A stretch of 64,000 bases of DNA. Source: an uncultured Collinsella sp. GTDB taxonomy: Bacteria; Actinomycetota; Coriobacteriia; Coriobacteriales; Coriobacteriaceae. The DNA lies in NCBI GenBank assembly GCA_934654585.1, contig CAKUGF010000003.1:1-64000 (forward strand), in the 5' to 3' direction. The translations under genes and the position numbers were made by a program. Numbering within the stretch: the stretch's first letter is position 1; the number at the start of each line of letters is the position of its first letter. This document shows positions 42,823-49,849 of the stretch, in pieces. The notes below the pieces were generated by a model. The model was not told the DNA's origin and did not search any database. It saw nothing but the letters and a program-made list of their open reading frames with translations.

Positions 42823-43569
42823 ATGAATGAGTGGAATGACATAGCGGTTTTGACGCCACCGGGCGATATCGACATCGCCTCGGTGCCCGCGCTGCGCCGA
42901 CGGTTAGATGCTTTGATCGACCGCGGCGTGCGTCGAGTTGTCATCAATTGTCAAACTGTTGGCTTTATCGACTCGACAGGTTTGGCGTTCCTGCTTACGC
43001 GCGCGCGAGAGCTCATGAGGCGTGAGGGCCTGCTTTCACTCGTCAATGCGTCCGATGAGGTCGTTCGCTTTTTGGAGATCGCCCGGCTCGTCGATATTCT
43101 TCATGTTGCGGGCCCGGCGCGGGAGTCGATTCCCGCCATTCCGGTGGGGGAGTTGCCGCGCTGGAGCAAGAGCGTCGAGGTGCGTCAGGGTATCGAGAAC
43201 CTTCCGCACTATCGTCATCGCATTGCCGAGCTGCTCGAATCGCTTCCGTTGCGCCGCGACGAGCGCTACGACGTCGCATTGGCATCGGGCGAGGCACTGG
43301 GCAACGCGTACGACCATGCGGGCGGTGTCGGGTGCGTCCTGACGGTTCAGGCCTATGGCGATCGAGTGGTAATCGAGGTCGTTGACCGTGGGATGGGCTA
43401 TTCGATCGACGGGTCGAGTGAGCCGATTACGACCGAGGAACGTGGGCGTGGTATCAAGCTTATGCGCATGCTGGTCGACAACGTGGAGGTTGCCCGTCGT
43501 ACGGACGGTGCCGGCACGCGTGTTCGGATGGTAAAGCTATTTAGCGGAGCGTTGGAATCGTGCGCCTAG
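42823..43569 (+). CDS. STAS-HATPase fusion (anti-anti-sigma plus anti-sigma kinase in one chain)
   Basis: This 248-residue protein joins two partners that are normally separate. Residues 1-105 are a STAS domain with FIDSTGLAFLL, whose Ser51 is the usual phosphorylation site. Residues about 115-240 are an RsbW/SpoIIAB-type HATPase with the N box GEALGNAYDHA (Asn161), G1 DRGMGYS (Asp188) and ERGRGIKLMRML. It would phosphorylate its own or a partner's Ser51, and the upstream phosphatase would reverse this, releasing or capturing a sigma factor encoded elsewhere. The start is uncertain: ATG 42823 begins the STAS fold, while GTG 42745 would add 26 residues. Confidence 0.85.
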   Translation: MNEWNDIAVLTPPGDIDIASVPALRRRLDALIDRGVRRVVINCQTVGFIDSTGLAFLLTRARELMRREGLLSLVNASDEVVRFLEIARLVDILHVAGPARESIPAIPVGELPRWSKSVEVRQGIENLPHYRHRIAELLESLPLRRDERYDVALASGEALGNAYDHAGGVGCVLTVQAYGDRVVIEVVDRGMGYSIDGSSEPITTEERGRGIKLMRMLVDNVEVARRTDGAGTRVRMVKLFSGALESCA

Positions 43570-43614
43570 TACATCGTTCTGGCATGTTTACCTGCCAAGA
43601 GCTTGTGCTGGACA

Positions 43615-43662
43615 ACTTTTTTGAAAAAAGTACTTGCGTCTTTTGGGCAACTCGCGTAAATT
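43615..43662 (+). promoter_or_regulatory. Promoter of the tRNA-Gly/Cys/Gly unit with A/T palindrome
   Basis: ACTTTTTT-G-AAAAAAGT (43615-43631, perfect), a 2-base gap, -35 TTGCGT (43634-43639), a 17-bp spacer, -10 TAAATT (43657-43662). The layout is identical to that of the tRNA-Leu promoter. Confidence 0.75.
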
Positions 43663-43674
43663 AATAACCCGCAA

Positions 43675-43750
43675 GCGGACATGGCTCAGTTGGTAGAGCA
43701 CAACCTTGCCAAGGTTGGGGTCGCGGGTTCGAGCCCCGTTGTCCGCTCCA
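43675..43750 (+). tRNA. tRNA-Gly (GCC anticodon), copy 1
   Basis: 76 bases including CCA. Acceptor GCGGACA/TGTCCGC, anticodon loop TTGCCAA, T-arm CGGGTTCGAGCCCCG. Identical to copies at 43902 and 46367. Confidence 0.97.
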
Positions 43751-43760
43751 TTGCGTTTCC

Positions 43761-43784
43761 GGACCGTCTCAAGCGGTCCTTTTT
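43761..43784 (+). terminator. Terminator-like hairpin between tRNA-Gly and tRNA-Cys
   Basis: GGACCG-TCTCAAG-CGGTCC and TTTT end two bases before tRNA-Cys begins. Read-through is needed if tRNA-Cys has no promoter of its own. Confidence 0.75.
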
Positions 43785-43785
43785 C

Positions 43786-43859
43786 GGCGAAGTGGCCAAG
43801 TGGTAAGGCAGAGGCCTGCAAAGCCTTTACCCCCGGTTCGAATCCGGGCTTCGCCTCCA
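43786..43859 (+). tRNA. tRNA-Cys (GCA anticodon)
   Basis: 74 bases including CCA. Acceptor GGCGAAG/CTTCGCC, anticodon loop CTGCAAA with GCA, T-arm CCGGTTCGAATCCGG. Confidence 0.97.
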
Positions 43860-43869
43860 GGCAACATCC

Positions 43870-43895
43870 GGGCGCTCCGGCGCCCGTTTTGTTTT
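43870..43895 (+). terminator. Terminator-like hairpin after tRNA-Cys
   Basis: GGGCGC-TCCG-GCGCCC followed by GTTTTGTTTT, directly upstream of the second tRNA-Gly. Confidence 0.85.
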
Positions 43896-43901
43896 ACATA
43901 T

Positions 43902-43977
43902 GCGGACATGGCTCAGTTGGTAGAGCACAACCTTGCCAAGGTTGGGGTCGCGGGTTCGAGCCCCGTTGTCCGCTCCA
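43902..43977 (+). tRNA. tRNA-Gly (GCC anticodon), copy 2
   Basis: 76 bases including CCA, identical to copies 1 and 3. No clear promoter precedes it; it probably depends on the promoter at 43615. Confidence 0.97.
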
Positions 43978-43987
43978 AACGCAACAG

Positions 43988-44015
43988 CCCGACTACCAAG
44001 GTAGCCGGGTTTTTT
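43988..44015 (+). terminator. Terminator after tRNA-Gly copy 2
   Basis: CCCG-A-CTACC-AA-GGTAG-C-CGGG followed by TTTTTT. Confidence 0.9.
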
Positions 44016-44029
44016 CGTGCCCATTGCAC

Positions 44030-44052
44030 GGGCTCGAACCCGAGAGGGAGCG
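44030..44052 (+). repeat. 23-bp direct repeat, left copy
   Basis: Perfectly repeated at 44375-44397, 345 bp downstream. The first 13 bases (GGGCTCGAACCCG) are the reverse complement of the tRNA-Gly T-arm. Confidence 0.8.
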
Positions 44053-44140
44053 AGCGTTAAGCAAACGCGGAGCGTTTGTAGCGAGCTGGCGAGGGCGCCG
44101 GCAGGCGACCGAAGCCGGTGCGGATCCGCGAAGCGGATAC

Positions 44141-44164
44141 GCGGACGCCCCGTTGTCCGCTCCA
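44141..44164 (+). pseudogene. tRNA-Gly acceptor-stem relic (minihelix with CCA)
   Basis: GCGGAC-GCCCCGTT-GTCCGC-TCCA keeps the acceptor stem, the 3' side of the T-arm, the discriminator and CCA of tRNA-Gly(GCC). The D, anticodon and T loops are missing. Bases 44147-44165 repeat the 3' end of tRNA-Gly copy 2 exactly (19 bp). It is either a deletion remnant or an attachment-site duplication. Confidence 0.6.
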
Positions 44165-44173
44165 ACTATGTTA

Positions 44174-44199
44174 CGCGGTTCTAACGAACCGCGTTTTTT
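44174..44199 (+). terminator. Terminator after the tRNA relic
   Basis: CGCGGTTC-TAAC-GAACCGCG followed by TTTTTT. Confidence 0.92.
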
Positions 44200-44210
44200 G
44201 TTGACGCTGC

Positions 44211-44314
44211 GCGAGCCCCGGGCACCCCATCTTGCCCCTCAATCGTCGGTCGCGTACATAAAGTACGCTTCCCTCCTCTTTCGCGGCAACCTGGGGCACC
44301 CGGAACCCGCTCGC
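44211..44314. repeat. Palindromic intergenic element, family A copy 2 (reverse orientation)
   Basis: Core 44244-44285, read on the minus strand, matches the core at 25391-25431 in roughly 35 of 41 positions (GAAAGAGGAG, GAAGCGTACTT, GTACGCGA and CGACG are shared). The outer arms also pair with each other and again contain GGTGCC on both sides, but their sequence differs from copy 1. Confidence 0.7.
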
Positions 44315-44500
44315 TGTCGTAACCGGGAGAGCGGGCCTTCCGTTCTTTTCGCCTAATTGGTCAATCCGCCCCTTGGGCTCGAACCCGAGAGGGAGCGGGC
44401 ATTTTGGGGTGTGGGTGGGGCGATGTTTGCCGCGAATGTCTGCCTTGGGCGTATCATCGTGGTCATCTCGCAAAATCTCGTTGCAAGGGAGACGCGCCCC
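44315..44500. other. Upstream region of the GH13 gene
   Basis: It holds a CCCGCTC/GAGCGGG hairpin (about 44307-44334) followed by T-rich sequence, the right copy of the 23-bp direct repeat (44375-44397) and the start region of the glucosidase. No gene is supported. Confidence 0.5.
44375..44397 (+). repeat. 23-bp direct repeat, right copy
   Basis: Exact copy of 44030-44052. The two copies bracket the tRNA relic and the family A palindrome. Confidence 0.8.
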
Positions 44501-46234
44501 ATGGCTATAGAAAAAACTTCTTCGCGCTCATGGATGTCCGATGCGGCGATCTATCAGATCTACCCGCGCTCGTTTAAGGATTCGACTGGTTCGGGTCTGG
44601 GCGATATCGCGGGCATTACCCAGCAGATGGACTATCTTGAGCAGTTGGGCATCGAGGCCATATGGCTGAGCCCGTTCTACCCGTCGCCGCTTGTCGACGG
44701 CGGCTATGATGTGGCGGACTACTGCGATGTCGACCCGCGTCTCGGCTCGCTTGACGACTTCGATGACATGGTCGCTGCTGCTCACGCGCGCGACATCAAG
44801 GTCATTGTCGACATCGTGCCCAACCACTCATCCGATCAACATCCCTGGTTCAAAGCCGCTCTTGCCGCCGGCCCCGGATCGCCCGAGCGCACCCGGTATA
44901 TCTTCCGCGATGGTCGCGGCGAGCATGGCGAGCTGCCTCCCACCAATTGGAATGCCAACTTTGGCGGCCCCGCCTGGACGCGTGTTGCGGACGGCCAGTG
45001 GTATCTGCATATGTTTACGCCCGAGCAGCCCGACTTTGACTGGTCATGTCCCGAGGTTCATACATTCTTCTGCGATGTCCTCGCGTTTTGGAGCGATCGG
45101 GGCGTCGATGGCTTCCGTATCGATGTGGCGCATGGTCTCGCCAAGGACCTCAATCGCGATGATCTCGACCGGTGGCATCTCGCCGAGGGCGATGACATGG
45201 TTGACGACGGTACCCATCCGCTGTGGGACCGCAACGAAGTCCATGAGATCTATCGCGAGTGGCGCCGCGTGTTCGACCGTTATGATCCGCCGCGCAGTGC
45301 CGTTGCCGAGGCGTGGGTGCTGCCCGAGCGCCAGTATCTCTACGCCCGTCCCAGCGAGCTTGGGCAGACGTTCAACTTTGAGTTCGCCAAGGCCACTTGG
45401 ACCTATGACGACATGCATACCGCAATCGAGGAGGGCTTGAAGGCAGCCGTCGAATCCGATTCTGCCTCGACCTGGGTGCTCTCCAACCATGACGTGCCGC
45501 GCGTGGCGACGCGCTATGCCCTGCCGCAGATCAAGGCGACGCGCTACCACCAGATCGCGCTCGACTGGCTCTTGCGCGACGGGTCGTCTTATGACGAGAA
45601 CCGTGAGCTCGGCGAGCGTCGCGCGCGGGCGGCTCTTTTGCTCGAGCTGGCTCTTCCGGGCTCGGCATACGTGTATCAGGGTGAGGAGCTCGGCCTTTTT
45701 GAGGTGGCTGATATTCCGTGGGCTGCGCTCGAAGATCCCAATGCGTTCAATACGCATGGGCCGAAGCGCGAGAAGGGGCGCGACGGCTGCCGTGTTCCTT
45801 TGCCATGGGCGTCGGCGGACGATCCCGCGCAGGGCGGATCGTTTGGGTTTTCGCCGGCGCGCGCCGATGCGGCGCCTCATCTGCCGCAGCCCGCGTGGTT
45901 TTCCGACTACGCTGTCGATAGGGAAGAGGCGGACCCGGCATCGATGCTTGCGCTCTATCGCGAGGCCCTTAGGCTGCGGCGCAAGTTGCGCGGGTGTGTC
46001 AACGATCTTGTATGGCTCGATCTTGACGGGCGCACCGGTCTTGCGGATGGCGCTGAGGGTGCCGAGGGCGGCGTCATCGCCTATCGCCGTGACAATGGCT
46101 GGGCATGTGTGACGAATTTCGGTGCAGCGCCCGTGGAGCTGCCGGCGGGCAAGGTCCTGCTTACCTCATCGCCGCTTTCTGACGGCAAGCTCGTACAGGA
46201 CAGTTCGGCCTGGCTTATGCTTGGCGAGATGTAG
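44501..46234 (+). CDS. GH13 alpha-glucosidase / oligo-1,6-glucosidase-like
   Basis: This 577-residue cytosolic (no signal) alpha-amylase-family enzyme has the four conserved regions: DIVPNHSSDQHPWF (I), GFRIDVAHG with the nucleophile Asp (II), AVAEAWV with the acid/base Glu (III) and LSNHDVPR (IV). The (beta/alpha)8 barrel starts with AAIYQIYPRSFKDS, and a C-terminal beta domain ends the protein. It should release glucose from short alpha-glucosides such as maltose, isomaltose or sucrose; exact linkage cannot be read. AAGGGAG precedes the ATG at 44501. Confidence 0.9.
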   Translation: MAIEKTSSRSWMSDAAIYQIYPRSFKDSTGSGLGDIAGITQQMDYLEQLGIEAIWLSPFYPSPLVDGGYDVADYCDVDPRLGSLDDFDDMVAAAHARDIKVIVDIVPNHSSDQHPWFKAALAAGPGSPERTRYIFRDGRGEHGELPPTNWNANFGGPAWTRVADGQWYLHMFTPEQPDFDWSCPEVHTFFCDVLAFWSDRGVDGFRIDVAHGLAKDLNRDDLDRWHLAEGDDMVDDGTHPLWDRNEVHEIYREWRRVFDRYDPPRSAVAEAWVLPERQYLYARPSELGQTFNFEFAKATWTYDDMHTAIEEGLKAAVESDSASTWVLSNHDVPRVATRYALPQIKATRYHQIALDWLLRDGSSYDENRELGERRARAALLLELALPGSAYVYQGEELGLFEVADIPWAALEDPNAFNTHGPKREKGRDGCRVPLPWASADDPAQGGSFGFSPARADAAPHLPQPAWFSDYAVDREEADPASMLALYREALRLRRKLRGCVNDLVWLDLDGRTGLADGAEGAEGGVIAYRRDNGWACVTNFGAAPVELPAGKVLLTSSPLSDGKLVQDSSAWLMLGEM

Positions 46235-46307
46235 GGGTATCTTGCTGCGAGCCAACATTTGCTTGCGTCTTCCGTGACGGCCGATGCCTTCACGAGGGCA
46301 CCGCAAA

Positions 46308-46354
46308 ACTTTTCAAAAAAAGTTCTTGCATAGGATGCGGGCATCACGTAAGAT
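46308..46354 (+). promoter_or_regulatory. Promoter of tRNA-Gly/Val with A/T palindrome
   Basis: An imperfect version of the palindrome (ACTTTT-C-AAAAAAAGT) ends two bases before -35 TTGCAT (46326-46331). A 17-bp spacer and -10 TAAGAT (46349-46354) follow. Same layout as the promoters at 40141 and 43615. Confidence 0.72.
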
Positions 46355-46366
46355 TAATCCTCGTAA

Positions 46367-46442
46367 GCGGACATGGCTCAGTTGGTAGAGCACAACCTTG
46401 CCAAGGTTGGGGTCGCGGGTTCGAGCCCCGTTGTCCGCTCCA
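46367..46442 (+). tRNA. tRNA-Gly (GCC anticodon), copy 3
   Basis: 76 bases including CCA, identical to copies 1 and 2. Followed three bases later by tRNA-Val. Confidence 0.97.
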
Positions 46443-46445
46443 TTT

Positions 46446-46520
46446 GGGCGTTTAGCTCAGGGGGAGAGCGCTTCCCTGACACGGAAGAGGTCAGAAGTTC
46501 AAATCTTCTAACGCCCACCA
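46446..46520 (+). tRNA. tRNA-Val (GAC anticodon)
   Basis: 75 bases including CCA. Acceptor GGGCGTT/AACGCCC, anticodon loop CTGACAC with GAC, T-arm AGAAGTTCAAATCTTCT. Confidence 0.97.
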
Positions 46521-46528
46521 AATGTTCG

Positions 46529-46565
46529 CAGCTCAGAGGCTATGTCTCTGAGCTGTTTTGTTTTG
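46529..46565 (+). terminator. Terminator after tRNA-Val
   Basis: CAGCTCAGAG-N7-CTCTGAGCTG followed by TTTTGTTTT. Confidence 0.93.
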
Positions 46566-47200
46566 GTCGCCAAACGAGTCGCCAAATATGCCAGCAAATT
46601 TCGATTTTTTTTGATCTTCCGGAATGCTTCCCAACGGTTGTCCGTGGGGACCCTCAAATCCTTCACGTGCATACAAGAAACTTTCATAGATCTGCGTCTT
46701 GGGCGCTTGGGGCCGGCAAGGCGAGACCGCAACATGTTGGTCAAGCATAATCTTTTGGATTCTTTTGGCGTGAGCGGCTTGGTTTTGGTAGGATTTGTCG
46801 GCGGCTTGACTAAGGGGGTTTTATAACTGCCTTGCAGGTAGCCGTGTTGGTAACGTTTTAGCGGCTTGCCGAGAACCCTTCATTTTTAATGCGTCTGCAA
46901 ATAGACTAATTGCTTTGACCTGCTGAAACACTATATGTTGTGTTTGACCTAAAAAAAGAATACAGGATATAGATGCGTCTTTGTCGTATGATAGATGGCG
47001 GACAGAGAACGAAGACCTTACTCACCCCATTCGGATAGATCTTTGAGCCGCTTGATCGGCTGCAGGGATTGTCCGCATGAGGACTTATGGTTTATCGAGA
47101 ACACAGATTGCGCGACGGCGCCGCAAGGCAGGGGCAAGCCCGGCCGGGCATCGTTTGGCTCTGAAGCGCAATGAGATTACGACGCGAAAGAGGCAAGAGG
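46566..47200. other. 635-bp gene-free region with the nrdD leader
   Basis: Relatively AT-rich. The first 250 bp contain no convincing gene; a minus-strand frame with KKSKFAGIFGDSFGDQNK-like sequence next to tRNA-Val may be the tail of a lost integrase, but this is weak. From 46928 it carries an NrdR box and then a leader. In the leader, GCGGACA (46998-47004) can pair with TGTCCGC (47070-47076) around a hairpin AGCCG-CTTGAT-CGGCT (47046-47061). Confidence 0.5.
46928..46943 (+). promoter_or_regulatory. NrdR box upstream of nrdD
   Basis: ACACTATATGTTGTGT closely fits the NrdR consensus (ACACWATATWTWGTGT type). A weaker possible partner (ACAGGATATAGATGCG, 46962-46977) lies 34 bp downstream, near the three-turn spacing usual for tandem NrdR boxes. 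NrdR represses ribonucleotide reductase genes when dATP is high. Confidence 0.75.
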
Positions 47201-49423
47201 ATGAAGATCATCAAGCGCAGCGGCACCGAGGTTGTCTTTGACATCGATAAGATCGTCAATGCCATCCGTGCTGCAAACTTGGAGGTTGAGGAGGGCTCTC
47301 GCCTTACCGACCGCCAGGTGATTTACGCGGCTCAAAACGTCGCCGAGGCATGCGAGAATGCCGGCCATACCGTTTCGGTCGAGGAGATCCAGGATCTGGT
47401 CGAGGACGAGATCATGCGTCTCGACTGCTACGAGGTCGCTCGCCACTACATCATCTATCGCTATGTTCAGAGCCTGAAGCGCCAGAAGAACACGACCGAT
47501 GACAAGATTCTGTCGCTCATCGAGTGCAACAACGAAGAGGTCAAGCAGGAGAATTCCAACAAGAACCCGACCGTCAACTCCGTCCAGCGCGACTACATGG
47601 CCGGCGAGATCTCCAAGGACCTGACCCAGCGCGTGCTGCTGCCCCAGGAGATCGTGGACGCCCACAATGAGGGTCTGATTCACTTCCACGATTCGGACTA
47701 CTTCGCCCAGCATATGCATAACTGCGACCTGGTGAACCTGGAGGATATGCTCCAGAACGGCACCGTTATCTCGGGCACGCTCATTGAGAAGCCGCACAGC
47801 TTCTCGACGGCCTGCAATATCGCGACGCAGATCATCGCCCAGGTTGCTTCCTCCCAGTACGGTGGCCAGTCCATTTCGCTGACCCATCTTGCCCCCTTTG
47901 TTGAGGTGAGCCGTCAGAAGATCCGCGGTGAAGTCGCGCGTGAGCTCGAGGAACTCGGTGTTTCCGCATCCCCCGAAAAGGTCCGTGAGGTCGTTGAGGA
48001 CCGCCTGCGTGACGAGATTCGTCGCGGCGTCCAGACGATCCAGTACCAGGTCGTGACCCTTATGACCACCAACGGCCAGGCGCCGTTCGTGACGGTCTTT
48101 ATGTATCTTAACGAGGCTCGCTCGGCCCAGGAGAAGCACGACCTTGCCATGATTGTGGAGGAGACGCTCCGCCAGCGCTATGAGGGCGTTAAGAACGAGG
48201 CCGGCGTGTGGATCACCCCGGCGTTCCCCAAGCTCATCTACGTGCTCGAGGATGATAACGTTTACGAGGACTCCCCGTACTTCTACCTGACCCAGCTGGC
48301 TGCCAAGTGCACCGCCAAGCGCATGGTGCCCGACTACATCTCCGAGAAGAAGATGCGCGAGCTCAAGCTGTCGAAGGGCGAGACCGCGGGCAACGGCGAC
48401 TGCTATACCTGCATGGGCTGCCGCAGCTTCCTGACGCCCGACCGCTCGGGTAACGGTTTTAACAACGTTGCCAACGCGCTGAACTACGACCCGAGCAAGC
48501 CTAAGTACTACGGCCGCTTTAACCAGGGCGTCGTGACTATCAACCTTCCCGACGTCGCGTTGAGCTCGCATCAGGACATGGACAAGTTCTGGAAGATCTT
48601 TGACGAGCGCCTTGAGCTGTGCCACCGCGCCCTGCTGTGCCGTCACGAGCGCCTGATGGGCACGCTTTCGGACGCCGCGCCGATTCTATGGCAGTACGGT
48701 GCCTTGGCGCGCCTGAAGAAGGGCGAGACGATCGACAAGCTGCTCGTGGGCGGTTACTCCACCATCAGCCTGGGCTATGCCGGCCTGTATGAGTGCGTCA
48801 AGTACATGACGGGCCACAGCCACACCGAGAAGGAGGGCACGCCGTTTGCCATGGCCGTCATGCAGCGCATGAACGACAAGTGCGCGGAGTGGAAGGCCGA
48901 AAGCGATATCGACTTCTCGCTGTACGGCACCCCGCTGGAGTCGACGACGTACAAGTTCGCCAAGTGCCTGCAGCGTCGTTTTGGCATCATTCCGGGCGTG
49001 ACGGACAAGGGCTACATCACCAACAGCTACCATGTCCACGTATCCGAGGAGATTGACGCCTTCGACAAGCTCAAGTTCGAGGGCATGTTCCAGCAGCTTT
49101 CGCCGGGCGGTGCCATCTCCTACGTCGAGGTTCCCAACATGCAGGACAACCTCAAGGCCGTCATTCGCGTGATGCAGTACATCTATGACAACATCATGTA
49201 CGCCGAGCTCAACACTAAGAGCGACTACTGCCAGGTGTGTGGCTACGACGGCGAGATCCGCATTGTCGAGGACGACGGTAAGCTGGTGTGGGAGTGCCCC
49301 AACTGCGGCAACCGCGACCAGGAGAAGATGAATGTCGCCCGTCGTACGTGCGGCTACATCGGTACCCAGTTCTGGAACCAGGGTCGAACCGAGGAGATCC
49401 GCGACCGCGTGCTGCATCTCTAA
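47201..49423 (+). CDS. nrdD: Anaerobic ribonucleoside-triphosphate reductase
   Basis: The oxygen-sensitive class III reductase makes dNTPs using a glycyl radical. The 740-residue product begins with an ATP-cone (KRSGTEVVFDIDKIVNAIRAAN). The barrel contains the catalytic region HMHNCDLVNLEDML and the MGCRSFL segment. The C-terminus has the zinc site CQVC...CPNC and the radical loop RRTCGYIGTQFWNQGR, where the Gly after TC-G is oxidised. GCAAGAGG precedes the ATG at 47201. nrdG follows after 426 bp. Confidence 0.97.
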   Translation: MKIIKRSGTEVVFDIDKIVNAIRAANLEVEEGSRLTDRQVIYAAQNVAEACENAGHTVSVEEIQDLVEDEIMRLDCYEVARHYIIYRYVQSLKRQKNTTDDKILSLIECNNEEVKQENSNKNPTVNSVQRDYMAGEISKDLTQRVLLPQEIVDAHNEGLIHFHDSDYFAQHMHNCDLVNLEDMLQNGTVISGTLIEKPHSFSTACNIATQIIAQVASSQYGGQSISLTHLAPFVEVSRQKIRGEVARELEELGVSASPEKVREVVEDRLRDEIRRGVQTIQYQVVTLMTTNGQAPFVTVFMYLNEARSAQEKHDLAMIVEETLRQRYEGVKNEAGVWITPAFPKLIYVLEDDNVYEDSPYFYLTQLAAKCTAKRMVPDYISEKKMRELKLSKGETAGNGDCYTCMGCRSFLTPDRSGNGFNNVANALNYDPSKPKYYGRFNQGVVTINLPDVALSSHQDMDKFWKIFDERLELCHRALLCRHERLMGTLSDAAPILWQYGALARLKKGETIDKLLVGGYSTISLGYAGLYECVKYMTGHSHTEKEGTPFAMAVMQRMNDKCAEWKAESDIDFSLYGTPLESTTYKFAKCLQRRFGIIPGVTDKGYITNSYHVHVSEEIDAFDKLKFEGMFQQLSPGGAISYVEVPNMQDNLKAVIRVMQYIYDNIMYAELNTKSDYCQVCGYDGEIRIVEDDGKLVWECPNCGNRDQEKMNVARRTCGYIGTQFWNQGRTEEIRDRVLHL

Positions 49424-49434
49424 TAACCATCCCA

Positions 49435-49572
49435 GGCTGCCCCGTAGCGAACCGCCGGACCTTTGCTCGCTATTTCGGACAGTCCTGACTCACGACGGAG
49501 GCGCCACTGGCGCCTCCTGTTCGTGCGGAACTCATATCGAGCAAAGGTCCGGGGTCTCGCTACGGGGCAGCC
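49435..49572. repeat. Long palindromic element after nrdD (35-bp arms)
   Basis: Arms 49435-49469 and 49538-49572 pair at 32 of 35 positions. An inner perfect hairpin GGAGGCGCC-ACT-GGCGCCTCC lies at 49497-49517. It starts 12 bases after the nrdD stop. Sequence is unrelated to families A and B but the architecture is the same. Confidence 0.8.
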
Positions 49573-49750
49573 AAGTTGACATAGCTGAGATGCAGCACAC
49601 GGTCTGCTCACTCCTCGAAGTTCTTAGCGGAAATGAGTTGAGCTGCAGCAACGATTGACTTGCAACGACGGTTGAGCCGCAACTCAGTATTTATTAGACC
49701 TCGAACCCTATACTCGATGTTCGCTTCGTTCATTGAGTTACCCTTTGCTT
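49573..49750. other. Spacer between two palindromes upstream of nrdG
   Basis: A 178-bp stretch without a supported gene. It may contain the nrdG promoter; no strong -35/-10 pair was recognised. Confidence 0.4.
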
Positions 49751-49834
49751 GAGGCCGGGACATATCGTCCCGCCCGCAGTTTCGCAGGCCGCAGGCCGAG
49801 AATGTTTGAGGACGGGATGATATGTCCCGGCCTC
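49751..49834. repeat. Palindromic element in the nrdG 5' region (22-bp arms)
   Basis: Arms 49751-49772 and 49813-49834 pair at 21 of 22 positions around a GC-rich centre with GCAGG/CTGC-type hairpins. It ends just before the nrdG ribosome-binding site (CAGGAGAG), so the RNA form could affect nrdG translation. Confidence 0.75.
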
Positions 49835-49849
49835 CCAGGAGAGTCACTT

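Noticed and set aside
43706..44356. 200-codon frame running through the tRNA cluster
   Set aside because: It reads across three tRNA genes and their terminators; the peptide is the familiar artefact of tRNA sequence translated in one frame.
46508..46826. Small ORFs on both strands after tRNA-Val, considered as integrase remnants
   Set aside because: A phrase resembling integrase tails (IFGDSFGDQNK) is seen, but there is no catalytic motif, no repeated tRNA end as an attachment site and no supported start. Too weak to call a mobile element.
46944..47200. Cobalamin riboswitch upstream of nrdD
   Set aside because: B12-responsive control of ribonucleotide reductase is known elsewhere, but the conserved B12 box is absent; an NrdR box explains regulation better.
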